Assembly (NCBI GenBank): GCA_964605095.1
Contig: CAZSBS010000177.1
Coordinates: forward strand, 1 to 10,161
Direction: 5' to 3'
Length of the DNA stretch: 10,161 nucleotides
Origin: JAUWQU01 sp964605095
Lineage (GTDB): Bacteria > Planctomycetota > Phycisphaerae > SM23-33
The notes under the pieces are model-generated. The model was not told the origin of the DNA. It saw only the letters and a list, made by a program, of their open reading frames with translations, and did not search any database. Made by a program: the position numbers and the translations under genes. Shown piece after piece: positions 1 to 5,726 of the stretch (positions are counted from its first letter, which is position 1; each line of letters starts with the position of its first letter).

Positions 1-78
1 ACGGAAGGGATCGTCATCCGCCCGCATCGGATGCCCAGCCCGCACTTGTGCTACCTGAACCTAAGCGAGCGTCGCTAA
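1..78 (+). CDS. Possible 3' end of an upstream gene (partial, unidentified)
   Basis: The first frame is open from the window edge to a TAA at 76-78 and would encode 25 C-terminal residues. They begin TEGIVIRP and end NLSERR. EGIVIRP resembles the nucleotidyltransferase motif IV (EG-hydrophobic-V-hydrophobic-R/K) of ATP-dependent RNA or DNA ligases, but the fragment is too short to assign to a family. The reading as coding rests on the open frame and protein-like composition only. Sequence to the left of the window would settle it. Confidence 0.3.
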   Translation, partial: TEGIVIRPHRMPSPHLCYLNLSERR

Positions 79-419
79 ACGGCGCGGGCGCCAGGTACGG
101 GGCCATTTCGTCCGCCACGGTGACCATCTCGGCAGAGACCGATCTTTAGGCTATCAATAGGTTCACCAGGCACGTCCTCTGCTCAGGGCCGCGCCAAAGG
201 CGCCACGGTGTCGCTCTCGCTGCATTCCGAAAGATGCCTCGGAAAAGAGTTCGCGGCGGCCGGCATTGGCGGCATTGTTTGCGTGTCCAAGTCGTCACTG
301 AGCCGTCAGCCAGGAGTCATTGGCCAGAGTCCGCCATCCGTTATGCTGTTCTTACGCGTGGGCTACGGTAATCCGCCCCGCTGTCAGCCATGGCGGCAGA
401 AGAGAATCAAGGAGCGCCA
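79..419. other. Intergenic region upstream of the radical SAM gene
   Basis: About 340 bp without a convincing gene. The open frames here lack a ribosome binding site and have composition unlike the neighbouring proteins. A weak promoter candidate is TTGGCC at 320-325 and TATGCT at 342-347, with a 16-bp spacer, about 73 bp before the start codon. No long repeat or obvious RNA structure was seen. Confidence 0.4.
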
Positions 420-1226
420 ATGACCGAGAAAGACCAACCTGCAAAGCAAGTGTCCGGGACACGCGAATGGGCGGTCGAGACCGTCAACTTCTCCAACGGG
501 TGCCGCAATTCGTGCATCTACTGCTATGCCCGGTACCGAGCAGTACATCGGTTGCATCGGATGACCAACGACGACTGGCAGAAGGAGCTGGTCCGGGATC
601 ACGACGTGCGAAAGAGCCGTAAGCTTGCCGATGGGCCCGTGATGTGCCCCTCCACCCACGACATCACGCCCGGGAACATAGAGGCGGCGGAGACGGTCCT
701 GCTGAAGCTTCTGCAGGCCGGAAACCACGTTCTGATCGTATCGAAACCTCGGGGCGAGTGCATAGAGCGCCTGACGAAGTCCCTTCGGCCCTACCTTGAC
801 CAGATTCTGTTCCGCTTCACCATCGGTGTAGTGGATGAACAGCTCCGCCAGTTCTGGGAGCCGGGAGCTCCGACTTTCGAGGAGCGGCTAAGGGCCCTTC
901 AAACGGCGTACGAGGCCGGCTATGCCACGAGCGTGAGTGCCGAGCCGCTACTGGAACCGTGGAACGCATCGGAACTCCTGGCCAGACTGCGGCCATTCAT
1001 AACCCACAGCTTCTGGATCGGCAAATTGAACCAGTTGCATGGCCGAACAAAGTGGCTTTACCCCGACGGGCATCCGGAGATCGATCGGCTCGAACAGTGG
1101 CAGACGGACGAGAAGGTCTTCGAGGTCTACGAGGCCCTCAAGCACGATCCGCTGGTCAGGTGGAAGGAGTCGTACAAGATGGTCCTTGGCCTGGAACTCT
1201 CGACAACGGCAGGCCTGGACATCTGA
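420..1226 (+). CDS. Radical SAM protein (SplB-like, CxxxCxxC)
   Basis: The 268-residue product should bind a [4Fe-4S] cluster and cleave S-adenosylmethionine to a 5'-deoxyadenosyl radical. The canonical CxxxCxxC is at C28, C32 and C35 (NGCRNSCIYCYA). Downstream are SAM-barrel-like segments, a strand with VLIVSKP near residue 104, and the stretch FWEPGAPTFEERL near 145-157, followed by TSVSAEPLLEP. These resemble radical SAM proteins of the spore photoproduct lyase/SplB-like and phage Gp37/Gp68-like groups. The start at 420 has AAGGAG at 409-414, 5 nt upstream; an in-frame ATG at 390 has no such site. The gene appears monocistronic. The substrate is unknown, and there is no visible reason to link it to the AbiE pair beyond proximity. 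Confidence 0.85.
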   Translation: MTEKDQPAKQVSGTREWAVETVNFSNGCRNSCIYCYARYRAVHRLHRMTNDDWQKELVRDHDVRKSRKLADGPVMCPSTHDITPGNIEAAETVLLKLLQAGNHVLIVSKPRGECIERLTKSLRPYLDQILFRFTIGVVDEQLRQFWEPGAPTFEERLRALQTAYEAGYATSVSAEPLLEPWNASELLARLRPFITHSFWIGKLNQLHGRTKWLYPDGHPEIDRLEQWQTDEKVFEVYEALKHDPLVRWKESYKMVLGLELSTTAGLDI

Positions 1227-1276
1227 AGTGACCTGCTGGATTGGGGCCAGATTATGCGCCGATCATCCACGCGGAC

Positions 1277-1297
1277 CGTCGGGGGCTCACCCCGACG
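1277..1297 (+). terminator. GC-rich hairpin after the radical SAM gene
   Basis: CGTCGGGG at 1277-1284 pairs perfectly with CCCCGACG at 1290-1297 across a 5-nt loop, giving an 8-bp stem 50 bp after the stop codon. No T-run follows, so it is not a canonical intrinsic terminator. It may still limit read-through into the AbiE promoter region. Confidence 0.4.
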
Positions 1298-1331
1298 AGG
1301 GCAGATGTCGGCAGAAGCCAGCCTAGAAGCC

Positions 1332-1347
1332 TTCACCATGCGGTGAA
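1332..1347. promoter_or_regulatory. Upstream palindromic operator candidate of the AbiE pair
   Basis: TTCACC and GGTGAA form a perfect 6-bp inverted repeat around ATGC. The same 16-bp element recurs at 1389-1404 with one base changed. AbiEi-type antitoxins are known to repress their own promoter by binding paired inverted repeats, so this is a likely AbiEi site. Confidence 0.65.
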
Positions 1348-1386
1348 CAGCCTCTTTATGGTAGAAAGATTTCTCTGAAAAAGTAG

Positions 1387-1415
1387 TTTTCACCGTGCGG
1401 TGAAACCGATACAAT
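1387..1415 (+). promoter_or_regulatory. Candidate promoter of the AbiE pair
   Basis: TTTTCA at 1387-1392 and TACAAT at 1410-1415 are separated by 17 bp. Transcription would begin near 1422, which leaves a very short leader before the start at 1432 and would place an upstream ATG (1414) inside the -10 element. The operator-like palindrome overlaps the -35 and spacer. Confidence 0.4.
1389..1404. promoter_or_regulatory. Promoter-proximal palindromic operator candidate of the AbiE pair
   Basis: This is the second copy of TTCACC-N4-GGTGAA, here with centre GTGC, and its arms extend by one further base pair (TTTCACC/GGTGAAA, 1388-1405). It starts 57 bp after the first copy and overlaps the candidate -35 element, as expected for a repressor site. 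Confidence 0.65.
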
Positions 1416-1431
1416 GAGTAGAAGGTGGCCA

Positions 1432-2496
1432 ATGACTACCACGCTGCAAGACATCCCGGTGGCCCAGTGGCTCTATAAACTCGCCGGCGAGACAGGGCTC
1501 TTCCACGTCGAGTGCGTTGAGCAGCTTCGCGGCGAATACGACTTTCGCGTCGTTCTGCAAAGCGAAGCTGATCGCCAGGTGACCCTCTACGTCGAGGCCA
1601 GGAGCCGCGTGACGCCCAAGCTGGCTCTGGGGATGCTGCCGGGGCTGGGCAAGATTCCCGCCGGCGGGCACCCGATGGTCTGCACATACTCGGTTTCGCC
1701 ACGGGTGGCGGAACTCTGCCGGCAGAACAACGTCGCCTACCTCGATGAGGCCGGGAATTGCTGGATCCGCACGCCGGGGCTCTGCGTTCACGTGACCGGG
1801 CATCCATCAACGCGGCCTGACACGCGGCCCGCCGTCGACCCGTTCGCCCCCCTCTCGAGCCGTATAAGCCGAATGCTGTTTGGCGATCCATCCAGGGCAT
1901 GGACGCTCACTGATTTGGCCAAAGAAGCAAAGGTGAGCGTCGGCTTGGCGTGGAAAGTCAAGAAGGCCCTCTTGGACGAGGGGTTCATCCAAGTCCCCGA
2001 CAAGCGAATCATCCTCCGTGATGCGGCAGGCCTCCTGGATGCATGGAAGAAGCAATACGATGTCCCGGCCAAGAAGGTCTCGCTCTATGCGATCGGCAAG
2101 ACCGACGAGCTGGAGAGCAAGCTCTTCGAGTGCGGCGAGGCCAGCCGGATCCGCTGCGCGCTTACCGGCTTGTCGGGAGCCTGGCGATCTGCCCCCATGG
2201 TCCGGTACACGGCGGTATCCGCCTACGTGGATGTCGGCGCCAGCCCCGCAGCAATGGCCGACCTCGTTCGGTGTATGGAGGCCAAGCCTGTCGATACAGG
2301 CGCCAATCTCATCCTCTACCCGACTCGCGATGAAGCGGTGTTCTTCGGGATGCGGACGCTGTCCGGGATGAACGTCGTCTCGCCGATCCAGCTGTACCTG
2401 GATCTGCTCCAGGTGGCCGGGCGAGGAGAAGACGCAGCCAACGAGATCATGGCCAGAGAGATCAAGCCGCTGCTTGAGCAGTCCAAGCCGGCCTAA
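1432..2496 (+). CDS. AbiEi-type antitoxin / transcriptional regulator (type IV toxin-antitoxin family)
   Basis: The 354-residue protein has the order expected of large AbiEi-family regulators. An N-terminal restriction-endonuclease-like region (about 25-120) carries LYVEARSRV and the hallmark YLDEAGNCWI. A winged helix-turn-helix follows (about 141-195, including WTLTDLAKEAKVSVGLAWKV), and the C-terminal region ends with VSPIQLYLDLLQVAGRGEDAA, typical of the family. The 1432 start is preferred over 1414 because GAAGG at 1421-1425 sits 6 nt upstream and the 1414 ATG overlaps a candidate -10. AbiEi is expected to bind the two upstream palindromes and repress the operon while countering the partner toxin. 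The next gene is an AbiEii-type nucleotidyltransferase. Confidence 0.85.
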   Translation: MTTTLQDIPVAQWLYKLAGETGLFHVECVEQLRGEYDFRVVLQSEADRQVTLYVEARSRVTPKLALGMLPGLGKIPAGGHPMVCTYSVSPRVAELCRQNNVAYLDEAGNCWIRTPGLCVHVTGHPSTRPDTRPAVDPFAPLSSRISRMLFGDPSRAWTLTDLAKEAKVSVGLAWKVKKALLDEGFIQVPDKRIILRDAAGLLDAWKKQYDVPAKKVSLYAIGKTDELESKLFECGEASRIRCALTGLSGAWRSAPMVRYTAVSAYVDVGASPAAMADLVRCMEAKPVDTGANLILYPTRDEAVFFGMRTLSGMNVVSPIQLYLDLLQVAGRGEDAANEIMAREIKPLLEQSKPA

Positions 2497-2518
2497 GCGA
2501 AAGGACATGCCGCCATCA

Positions 2519-3343
2519 ATGGCTGAGAACCATCCATATGACCCGAACGACGTTGCCGCCTGCAGGTCCGTTCTAGTTGAGGCACTCACCGTCCTTGGGA
2601 AGTATCGCGACCGTATCGCCGTGGTTGGCGGCTGGGTGCCTGAGCTTGCCATTCCTGGTCAAGGCCACATGGGCTCCCTGGATGTGGACTTGGCTTTGGA
2701 TGCAGCCAAGTTCCCTCCATTCGTTTACGAAACCCTCCGCAACGATCTGCAGGCCGCGGGCTGTAAGCCCACGGACATTCCCAACAGATTCGAACGCCTG
2801 GTCCCAGGAAATCCCACGCCTGTGCGCGTTGATCTGCTCTGCGGCGAGTACGCCGGAGAAGGCCAGGGCTCGCACGAGATGATTCAGGGCATGGCCGTCT
2901 GGAAAGCAAGGGGCCTTGACCTGGCGACGTGGTTCCACAGGAAGATCAGGGTCTCGGGCACGCTGCCGGATGGTGGCCGCAACGAGGTCGATGTGACCAT
3001 CCCGACCATCCCAGCCTTCCTCTGCATGAAGGGCATCCTGCTCGTCGATCGTATGAAGGACAAGGATGCTTACGACGTGTACTTCTGCGTGGCCAACTTC
3101 CCCGGGGGCCTCAGTGCGCTTGCCGCAGAGTTCCAGCTAATGCTGTCCAACAACCTGGTGCAGGAGGGCCTGGGCAATCTTCGGGCCAAGTTCAGCACGA
3201 TCGAGGACATCGGCCCGGTGTGGGCAGCCCGGGTTGCCGCAGAGGGCGGCGCTGACGAGGTGTTCGCAAGGCGAGATGCCTTTGAACAGGTCAATCGGCT
3301 CCTGGACCTTCTGAAGATACCCAGGCAAGGCCAGCCAGGTTGA
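2519..3343 (+). CDS. AbiEii-type nucleotidyltransferase (putative toxin)
   Basis: The 274-residue protein has the DNA polymerase beta-type nucleotidyltransferase signature. GG at 37-38 is followed by GSLDVDLAL, giving metal-binding D55 and D57; a third acidic residue is probably D105 (VRVDLLC). The segment KDKDAYDVY (180-188) matches the KxxDxxD element of AbiEii toxins. Family members transfer nucleotides to RNA targets such as tRNA and arrest growth unless restrained by AbiEi. The start is uncertain. ATG 2519 has AAGGA 13 nt upstream, ATG 2507 lies only 1 nt after it, and a TTG at 2474 would overlap the antitoxin gene. Gene order (antitoxin first, 22-bp gap) fits a co-transcribed type IV pair. 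Confidence 0.82.
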   Translation: MAENHPYDPNDVAACRSVLVEALTVLGKYRDRIAVVGGWVPELAIPGQGHMGSLDVDLALDAAKFPPFVYETLRNDLQAAGCKPTDIPNRFERLVPGNPTPVRVDLLCGEYAGEGQGSHEMIQGMAVWKARGLDLATWFHRKIRVSGTLPDGGRNEVDVTIPTIPAFLCMKGILLVDRMKDKDAYDVYFCVANFPGGLSALAAEFQLMLSNNLVQEGLGNLRAKFSTIEDIGPVWAARVAAEGGADEVFARRDAFEQVNRLLDLLKIPRQGQPG

Positions 3344-3373
3344 TGCCTGAGTCTCCTACCGCGTCTGCATAGG

Positions 3374-3393
3374 GGGACAGATCTTGTCCCTTT
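3374..3393 (+). terminator. Possible terminator of the AbiE operon
   Basis: GGGACA (3374-3379) and TGTCCC (3385-3390) form a 6-bp stem with loop GATCT, followed by TTT, starting 31 bp after the AbiEii stop. The T-run is short. GGGACA-type palindromes also occur as dispersed REP-like elements, which is an alternative reading. Confidence 0.4.
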
Positions 3394-3432
3394 ACGCGCA
3401 CGCGCTTGAGCGGTGACGATAACAGCAGAAAC

Positions 3433-3461
3433 GCACGATAACATCGGCGATGTTATTGTGC
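3433..3461. repeat. 29-bp near-perfect palindrome in the convergent intergenic region
   Basis: Two 14-bp arms (3433-3446, GCACGATAACATCG, and 3448-3461, CGATGTTATTGTGC) surround a single G at 3447, with one mismatch that would be a G-U pair in RNA. The word ACGATAACA also occurs 19 bp earlier in direct orientation (3416-3424 and 3435-3443). This layout suggests a protein-binding site or a folded transcript end. No known element was recognised. Confidence 0.6.
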
Positions 3462-3488
3462 AGCCAGGCAGCTCGCCGGTTTCGGGCC

Positions 3489-3541
3489 GTATTCTATTTC
3501 GCGTTACTTGTCTCATACACCAGTAGCCGCAAATAGAATAC
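3489..3541. repeat. AT-rich inverted repeat, 11-bp perfect arms
   Basis: GTATTCTATTT (3489-3499) is exactly complementary to AAATAGAATAC (3531-3541), with 31 nt between. Pairing can continue imperfectly inward (GCG...TTAC with GTAG...CGC), leaving a loop of about 15 nt. It is markedly AT-rich against the surrounding DNA and lies about 100 bp beyond the end of the DUF6527-like gene. It has no T-run and does not match integron attC core sequences. Confidence 0.6.
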
Positions 3542-3644
3542 AATATTATGGGCGACCTCACGCCGCGGACGCCGGGGCCAGCTTCCCTGCCGGCGGCTGC
3601 TTGGATCCCTGGTGCCGTTCGCCAGCCGGTTCGTGGCTGCCGCC

Positions 3645-4121
3645 TTACTTGCCCTTCGTCGAATGCCGAATGGTGCCGAACAGCCAGTTCTTCAACTTCT
3701 CCCACACGCCCCCGTCCGCGCCATCCTCCTTGAGGTCGCCGAAGCCTACGGTCTCGCGACCAGCCGGCGCCTCGCTGCCAGCAAAGCAGCTCTCCTTTGC
3801 CAGCGCGTCGTGCCTGCGGCCAGCCTGTATCTCCCTATGGGACCATCGCCGAGCCCAGATGACTTTGTTGCGCCGTATCCAATAATGAGATTGGCAACTG
3901 AAGCTCCAGTTGCCGACGGACGGATCCAGCGTCACCGTCTGCCCGTCGAAGACCAGTGTCCAATCTGTAGGAGATAGCGGCGTGATCACTTCGTGGCCGC
4001 ATCCACAACAGCACATGTGCGCAGCCGTCGCGTATGGGATGGACACGTAGATCACCCCATCCTCCAGCACCTCTGGAATGAACTCGACGAAGACGTGCCG
4101 GAGGCTCGTCACGCGTTGCAT
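3645..4121 (-). CDS. DUF6527-like cysteine-rich protein of the ubiquitin-like cassette
   Basis: This 158-residue protein shows what I recognise as the DUF6527 pattern. After an N-terminal VEFIPEVLEDGVIYVSIPYATA comes CCCGCG (C37-C39, C41), then TPLSPTDW, a DG turn, LDPSVGNWSF and CQSHYWI (C76, S78, H79). The cysteines and H79 could bind zinc, and the invariant-looking SHY could be catalytic; both are inferences. From memory, DUF6527 proteins travel with multiubiquitin and ThiF/DUF6791 genes, as here. Beyond residue 95 the sequence is polar and ends in a basic helix-like segment (WEKLKNWLFGTIRH). Its ATG overlaps the end of the ThiF gene by 13 bp, so translation is probably coupled. The biochemical activity is not known to me. 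Confidence 0.75.
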   Translation of the reverse strand: MQRVTSLRHVFVEFIPEVLEDGVIYVSIPYATAAHMCCCGCGHEVITPLSPTDWTLVFDGQTVTLDPSVGNWSFSCQSHYWIRRNKVIWARRWSHREIQAGRRHDALAKESCFAGSEAPAGRETVGFGDLKEDGADGGVWEKLKNWLFGTIRHSTKGK

Positions 4122-5302
4122 GCGTGGTCCTCGTTGAGCAGGTGGTTGCCATCGATTTCGTACGCCGAGAAATGCTCTCCCTCAAGATCCCTGTAGAACC
4201 CGCACAGCTTCTTCCACTTGATCACCGCCAGGGCCGCGTTCAGGGCGTTCAGGTCCGCGATCTGGATGTTCTGCGAGTACTCGTTGTGCCCATCCCCGTC
4301 CGTGAACGGAATCCTCTTCTTGCCCCTGACGTGATCGCGCTTTGCGGGAGTGCTCGTCGTCACCCGGACGACGCCGAGCAGGGCATCGTCAACGAGCTGC
4401 ACCCCCATCCCCACATCGATGAAGGCCGCGCCCCACGCCTCCAGGCGTTCGATTATCGCTTGCTTCTGCGAGCCCTTGTCGAGGCACAGGAACACGAAGT
4501 CAATCCCCTTGAGTTCATCCGAGTTGGAGCCGTCGAGGTAGCAGCCGTGGGCGACAATCCTCCGGTGCATCTTCGAGTACTGGTCTTGCAGATAGGCCAC
4601 CTTCAAAGGCCTGGCCCGCAACTGGTCGATCGATGCGGCGCCAGGCGATCTGAACGCGTTATGGTTAAGAAGCTTGTCGCCATCAAAGAGGTGGATCTCC
4701 TTGACCGGCGTCTTCGCCACCAGGTCCAGCACGTACGATCCGGTGCCGCCGAGGCCCACGATGGCCAGCTTCTCGACCTCGAGCTTCTTGGCTACCGCGC
4801 CGATCCCGGCTCTGCTGGAGGCGGTGTCCAAGTAGTTGAAGACCGACTCGTCCTCTGCAGGTTCGACCACCGGAAACGGCATCGGCGTGGCCTTGGAATC
4901 AAGCGATTGTGCTTGGCTCGAGATGATGGCAGCGTACGTTGTCATCTTCTCGTAGTAGTCCTTGTACGCGCCGCTCAGGGGCTTGCTCGAGAAAGAATGC
5001 TGGATCACGACGCCCTCGGCGAGCTTCTGCTCCCGGCTCTGGTTCTTGATCTGGGCGATCTGGGAGCCATCCTTGAGGCAAGGATGCTCTCCGACGAAAT
5101 GCGCGACGTGCGTGCTCGGGGTGCTGGTCACATCGCCGGCAAGCGTCAACTCCGAAACGAGCGTTCCCAGCCTGACCTCCTTGGCGGAGTCGACGTAGGG
5201 CACGTCCTTGACCAGCAGGTGTCCTGACCGGACCTCAACGTCGTAGCCATCATCCCGTAGCCGCGTCAGGTCAGGGCTACGACTTATCAGTTGCTGTGAC
5301 AT
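4109..5302 (-). CDS. E1-like ThiF-family adenylyltransferase with N-terminal DUF6791-like domain
   Basis: The 397-residue protein has two parts. Residues about 1-160 match my memory of DUF6791 (VEVRSGHLLVKDVPYVDS, HFVGEHPCLKDG, HSFSSKP, YYEKMTTYAAI). Residues about 161-365 form a ThiF/MoeB/E1 domain. It has the nucleotide loop GLGGTGS (183-189), the acidic FDGD (206-209), N213/N215 and R218 near the ATP, and FLCLDKGSQK (271-280), followed by a C-terminal QIADLNALNAALAVI helix. E1-like enzymes adenylate the C-terminus of a ubiquitin-like partner, here presumably the product of the overlapping upstream gene. The crossover region after residue 310 (TTSTPAKRDH) has no cysteine; cysteines occur only at 75, 254, 273, 367 and 395. 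The start overlaps the upstream gene by 26 bp. Confidence 0.87.
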   Translation of the reverse strand: MSQQLISRSPDLTRLRDDGYDVEVRSGHLLVKDVPYVDSAKEVRLGTLVSELTLAGDVTSTPSTHVAHFVGEHPCLKDGSQIAQIKNQSREQKLAEGVVIQHSFSSKPLSGAYKDYYEKMTTYAAIISSQAQSLDSKATPMPFPVVEPAEDESVFNYLDTASSRAGIGAVAKKLEVEKLAIVGLGGTGSYVLDLVAKTPVKEIHLFDGDKLLNHNAFRSPGAASIDQLRARPLKVAYLQDQYSKMHRRIVAHGCYLDGSNSDELKGIDFVFLCLDKGSQKQAIIERLEAWGAAFIDVGMGVQLVDDALLGVVRVTTSTPAKRDHVRGKKRIPFTDGDGHNEYSQNIQIADLNALNAALAVIKWKKLCGFYRDLEGEHFSAYEIDGNHLLNEDHACNA

Positions 5303-5579
5303 TGAAAATCATCCCTTCCTTCACCTTGACCATCTCGCCATCGATCAGGGTCCCCTCGGGCTTGTTGCCCTCGCCGCGCCTGTAGGTGACGGTGAAGACG
5401 ATGTTGGGACCCGTTGGGGGAGGATCGAAGGCCAGGGCAACGACTTCCGCAAACGACAGTTCCTTCTTCGTCACGACCTTCTGTCGGCCGTTGACGATGA
5501 TCGTGTACTGCTTGTCCTGCCCATGCCCGGCGTCCTTGTCCTTGCCTTCTGCTGGGCCACGTTCTTTGTTGTCGCTCAT
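5277..5579 (-). CDS. Multiubiquitin-family ubiquitin-like protein, single domain
   Basis: The 100-residue protein has a charged, probably disordered N-terminus (1-23, rich in K, D and G). One beta-grasp domain follows, from YTIIVNGRQKVVTKKELSF to the end, with VVALAF, GPNIVFTVTYRRG, GNKPEGTL and VKVKEGMIFNVTATDKS. This matches the Multiubiquitin family as I remember it, but with one copy rather than a tandem array. It ends TATDKS and lacks a terminal diglycine. The start is fixed by AAGGAGTT (complement of 5584-5591), 4 nt before the ATG; longer open frame upstream has no such site. It leads an overlapping cassette with the E1-like and DUF6527-like genes and is the likely substrate of the former. 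Confidence 0.85.
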   Translation of the reverse strand: MSDNKERGPAEGKDKDAGHGQDKQYTIIVNGRQKVVTKKELSFAEVVALAFDPPPTGPNIVFTVTYRRGEGNKPEGTLIDGEMVKVKEGMIFNVTATDKS

Positions 5580-5648
5580 CGCGAACTCCTTCTGCGGCGG
5601 AGATGCCGCTATATTCCAATGCCGCCGAGCACAACGATTTTGCCACGA

Positions 5649-5677
5649 GGCCGGCAAAAACTCTTGCGTGGCCGGCA
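5649..5677. promoter_or_regulatory. Spaced direct repeat GGCCGGCA in the divergent control region
   Basis: GGCCGGCA occurs at 5649-5656 and 5670-5677, a 21-bp period or about two helical turns, between the divergent ubiquitin-like and sigma-like operons. The second copy falls in the spacer of the candidate rightward promoter. A regulator site is plausible, but such words are common in GC-rich DNA. Confidence 0.35.
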
Positions 5678-5691
5678 TAGGTAGTTAACAT
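5664..5691 (+). promoter_or_regulatory. Candidate promoter of the sigma-like/ImmA operon
   Basis: TTGCGT (5664-5669) and TAACAT (5686-5691) with a 16-bp spacer would start transcription near 5698, giving a leader of about 30 nt. Each hexamer matches consensus at four of six positions or about that, so the call is weak. Confidence 0.3.
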
Positions 5692-5694
5692 TGA

Positions 5695-5717
5695 CCCCGG
5701 TGCCGCGGCCCCCGGGG
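5695..5717 (+). promoter_or_regulatory. Leader hairpin covering the ribosome binding site of the sigma-like gene
   Basis: CCCCGG (5695-5700) is complementary to CCGGGG (5712-5717), with an 11-nt loop. The 3' arm contains most of the GGGGAGG Shine-Dalgarno (5714-5720) that serves the GTG at 5727. Folding would restrict initiation. It could be functional or a by-product of base composition. Confidence 0.4.
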
Positions 5718-5726
5718 AGGCTTAAA

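Larger units (their letters stand above)
3344..3644. other. Convergent intergenic region without a gene
   Basis: This 301-bp stretch separates the rightward AbiE operon from the leftward ubiquitin-like cassette. It holds three dyad structures (3374-3390, 3433-3461, 3489-3541). Open frames running through it from the neighbouring genes show no start signals or protein-family character, so I call no gene here. Confidence 0.6.

Noticed and set aside
1807..2652. A 281-codon open frame on the - strand opposite the AbiEi gene
   Set aside because: It spans the junction of two clearly related + strand genes and shows no ribosome binding site or domain.
3372..3393. GGGGGACAGATCTTGTCCC as an insertion-sequence end or REP element
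   Set aside because: GGGACA palindromes do occur near REP-type transposases, but only one copy is in this window and no transposase is present; a terminator is the simpler reading.
3416..3541. CRISPR array or integron attC site
   Set aside because: There is no regular repeat-spacer series, and no paired RYYYAAC/GTTRRRY cores were found.
3070..3705. A 211-codon open frame on the - strand through the convergent intergenic region
   Set aside because: It is antisense to the AbiEii gene, runs through the palindromes, and has an arginine/proline-rich low-information sequence.
3508..3885. Small + strand frames beginning near the AT-rich hairpin
   Set aside because: They overlap the DUF6527-like gene antisense and lack a ribosome binding site.
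4124..5227. A 367-codon open frame on the + strand opposite the E1-like gene
   Set aside because: Its composition (runs of R, L, V, H) is that of an antisense frame in GC-rich DNA, it has no family features, and the opposite strand carries clear ThiF motifs.
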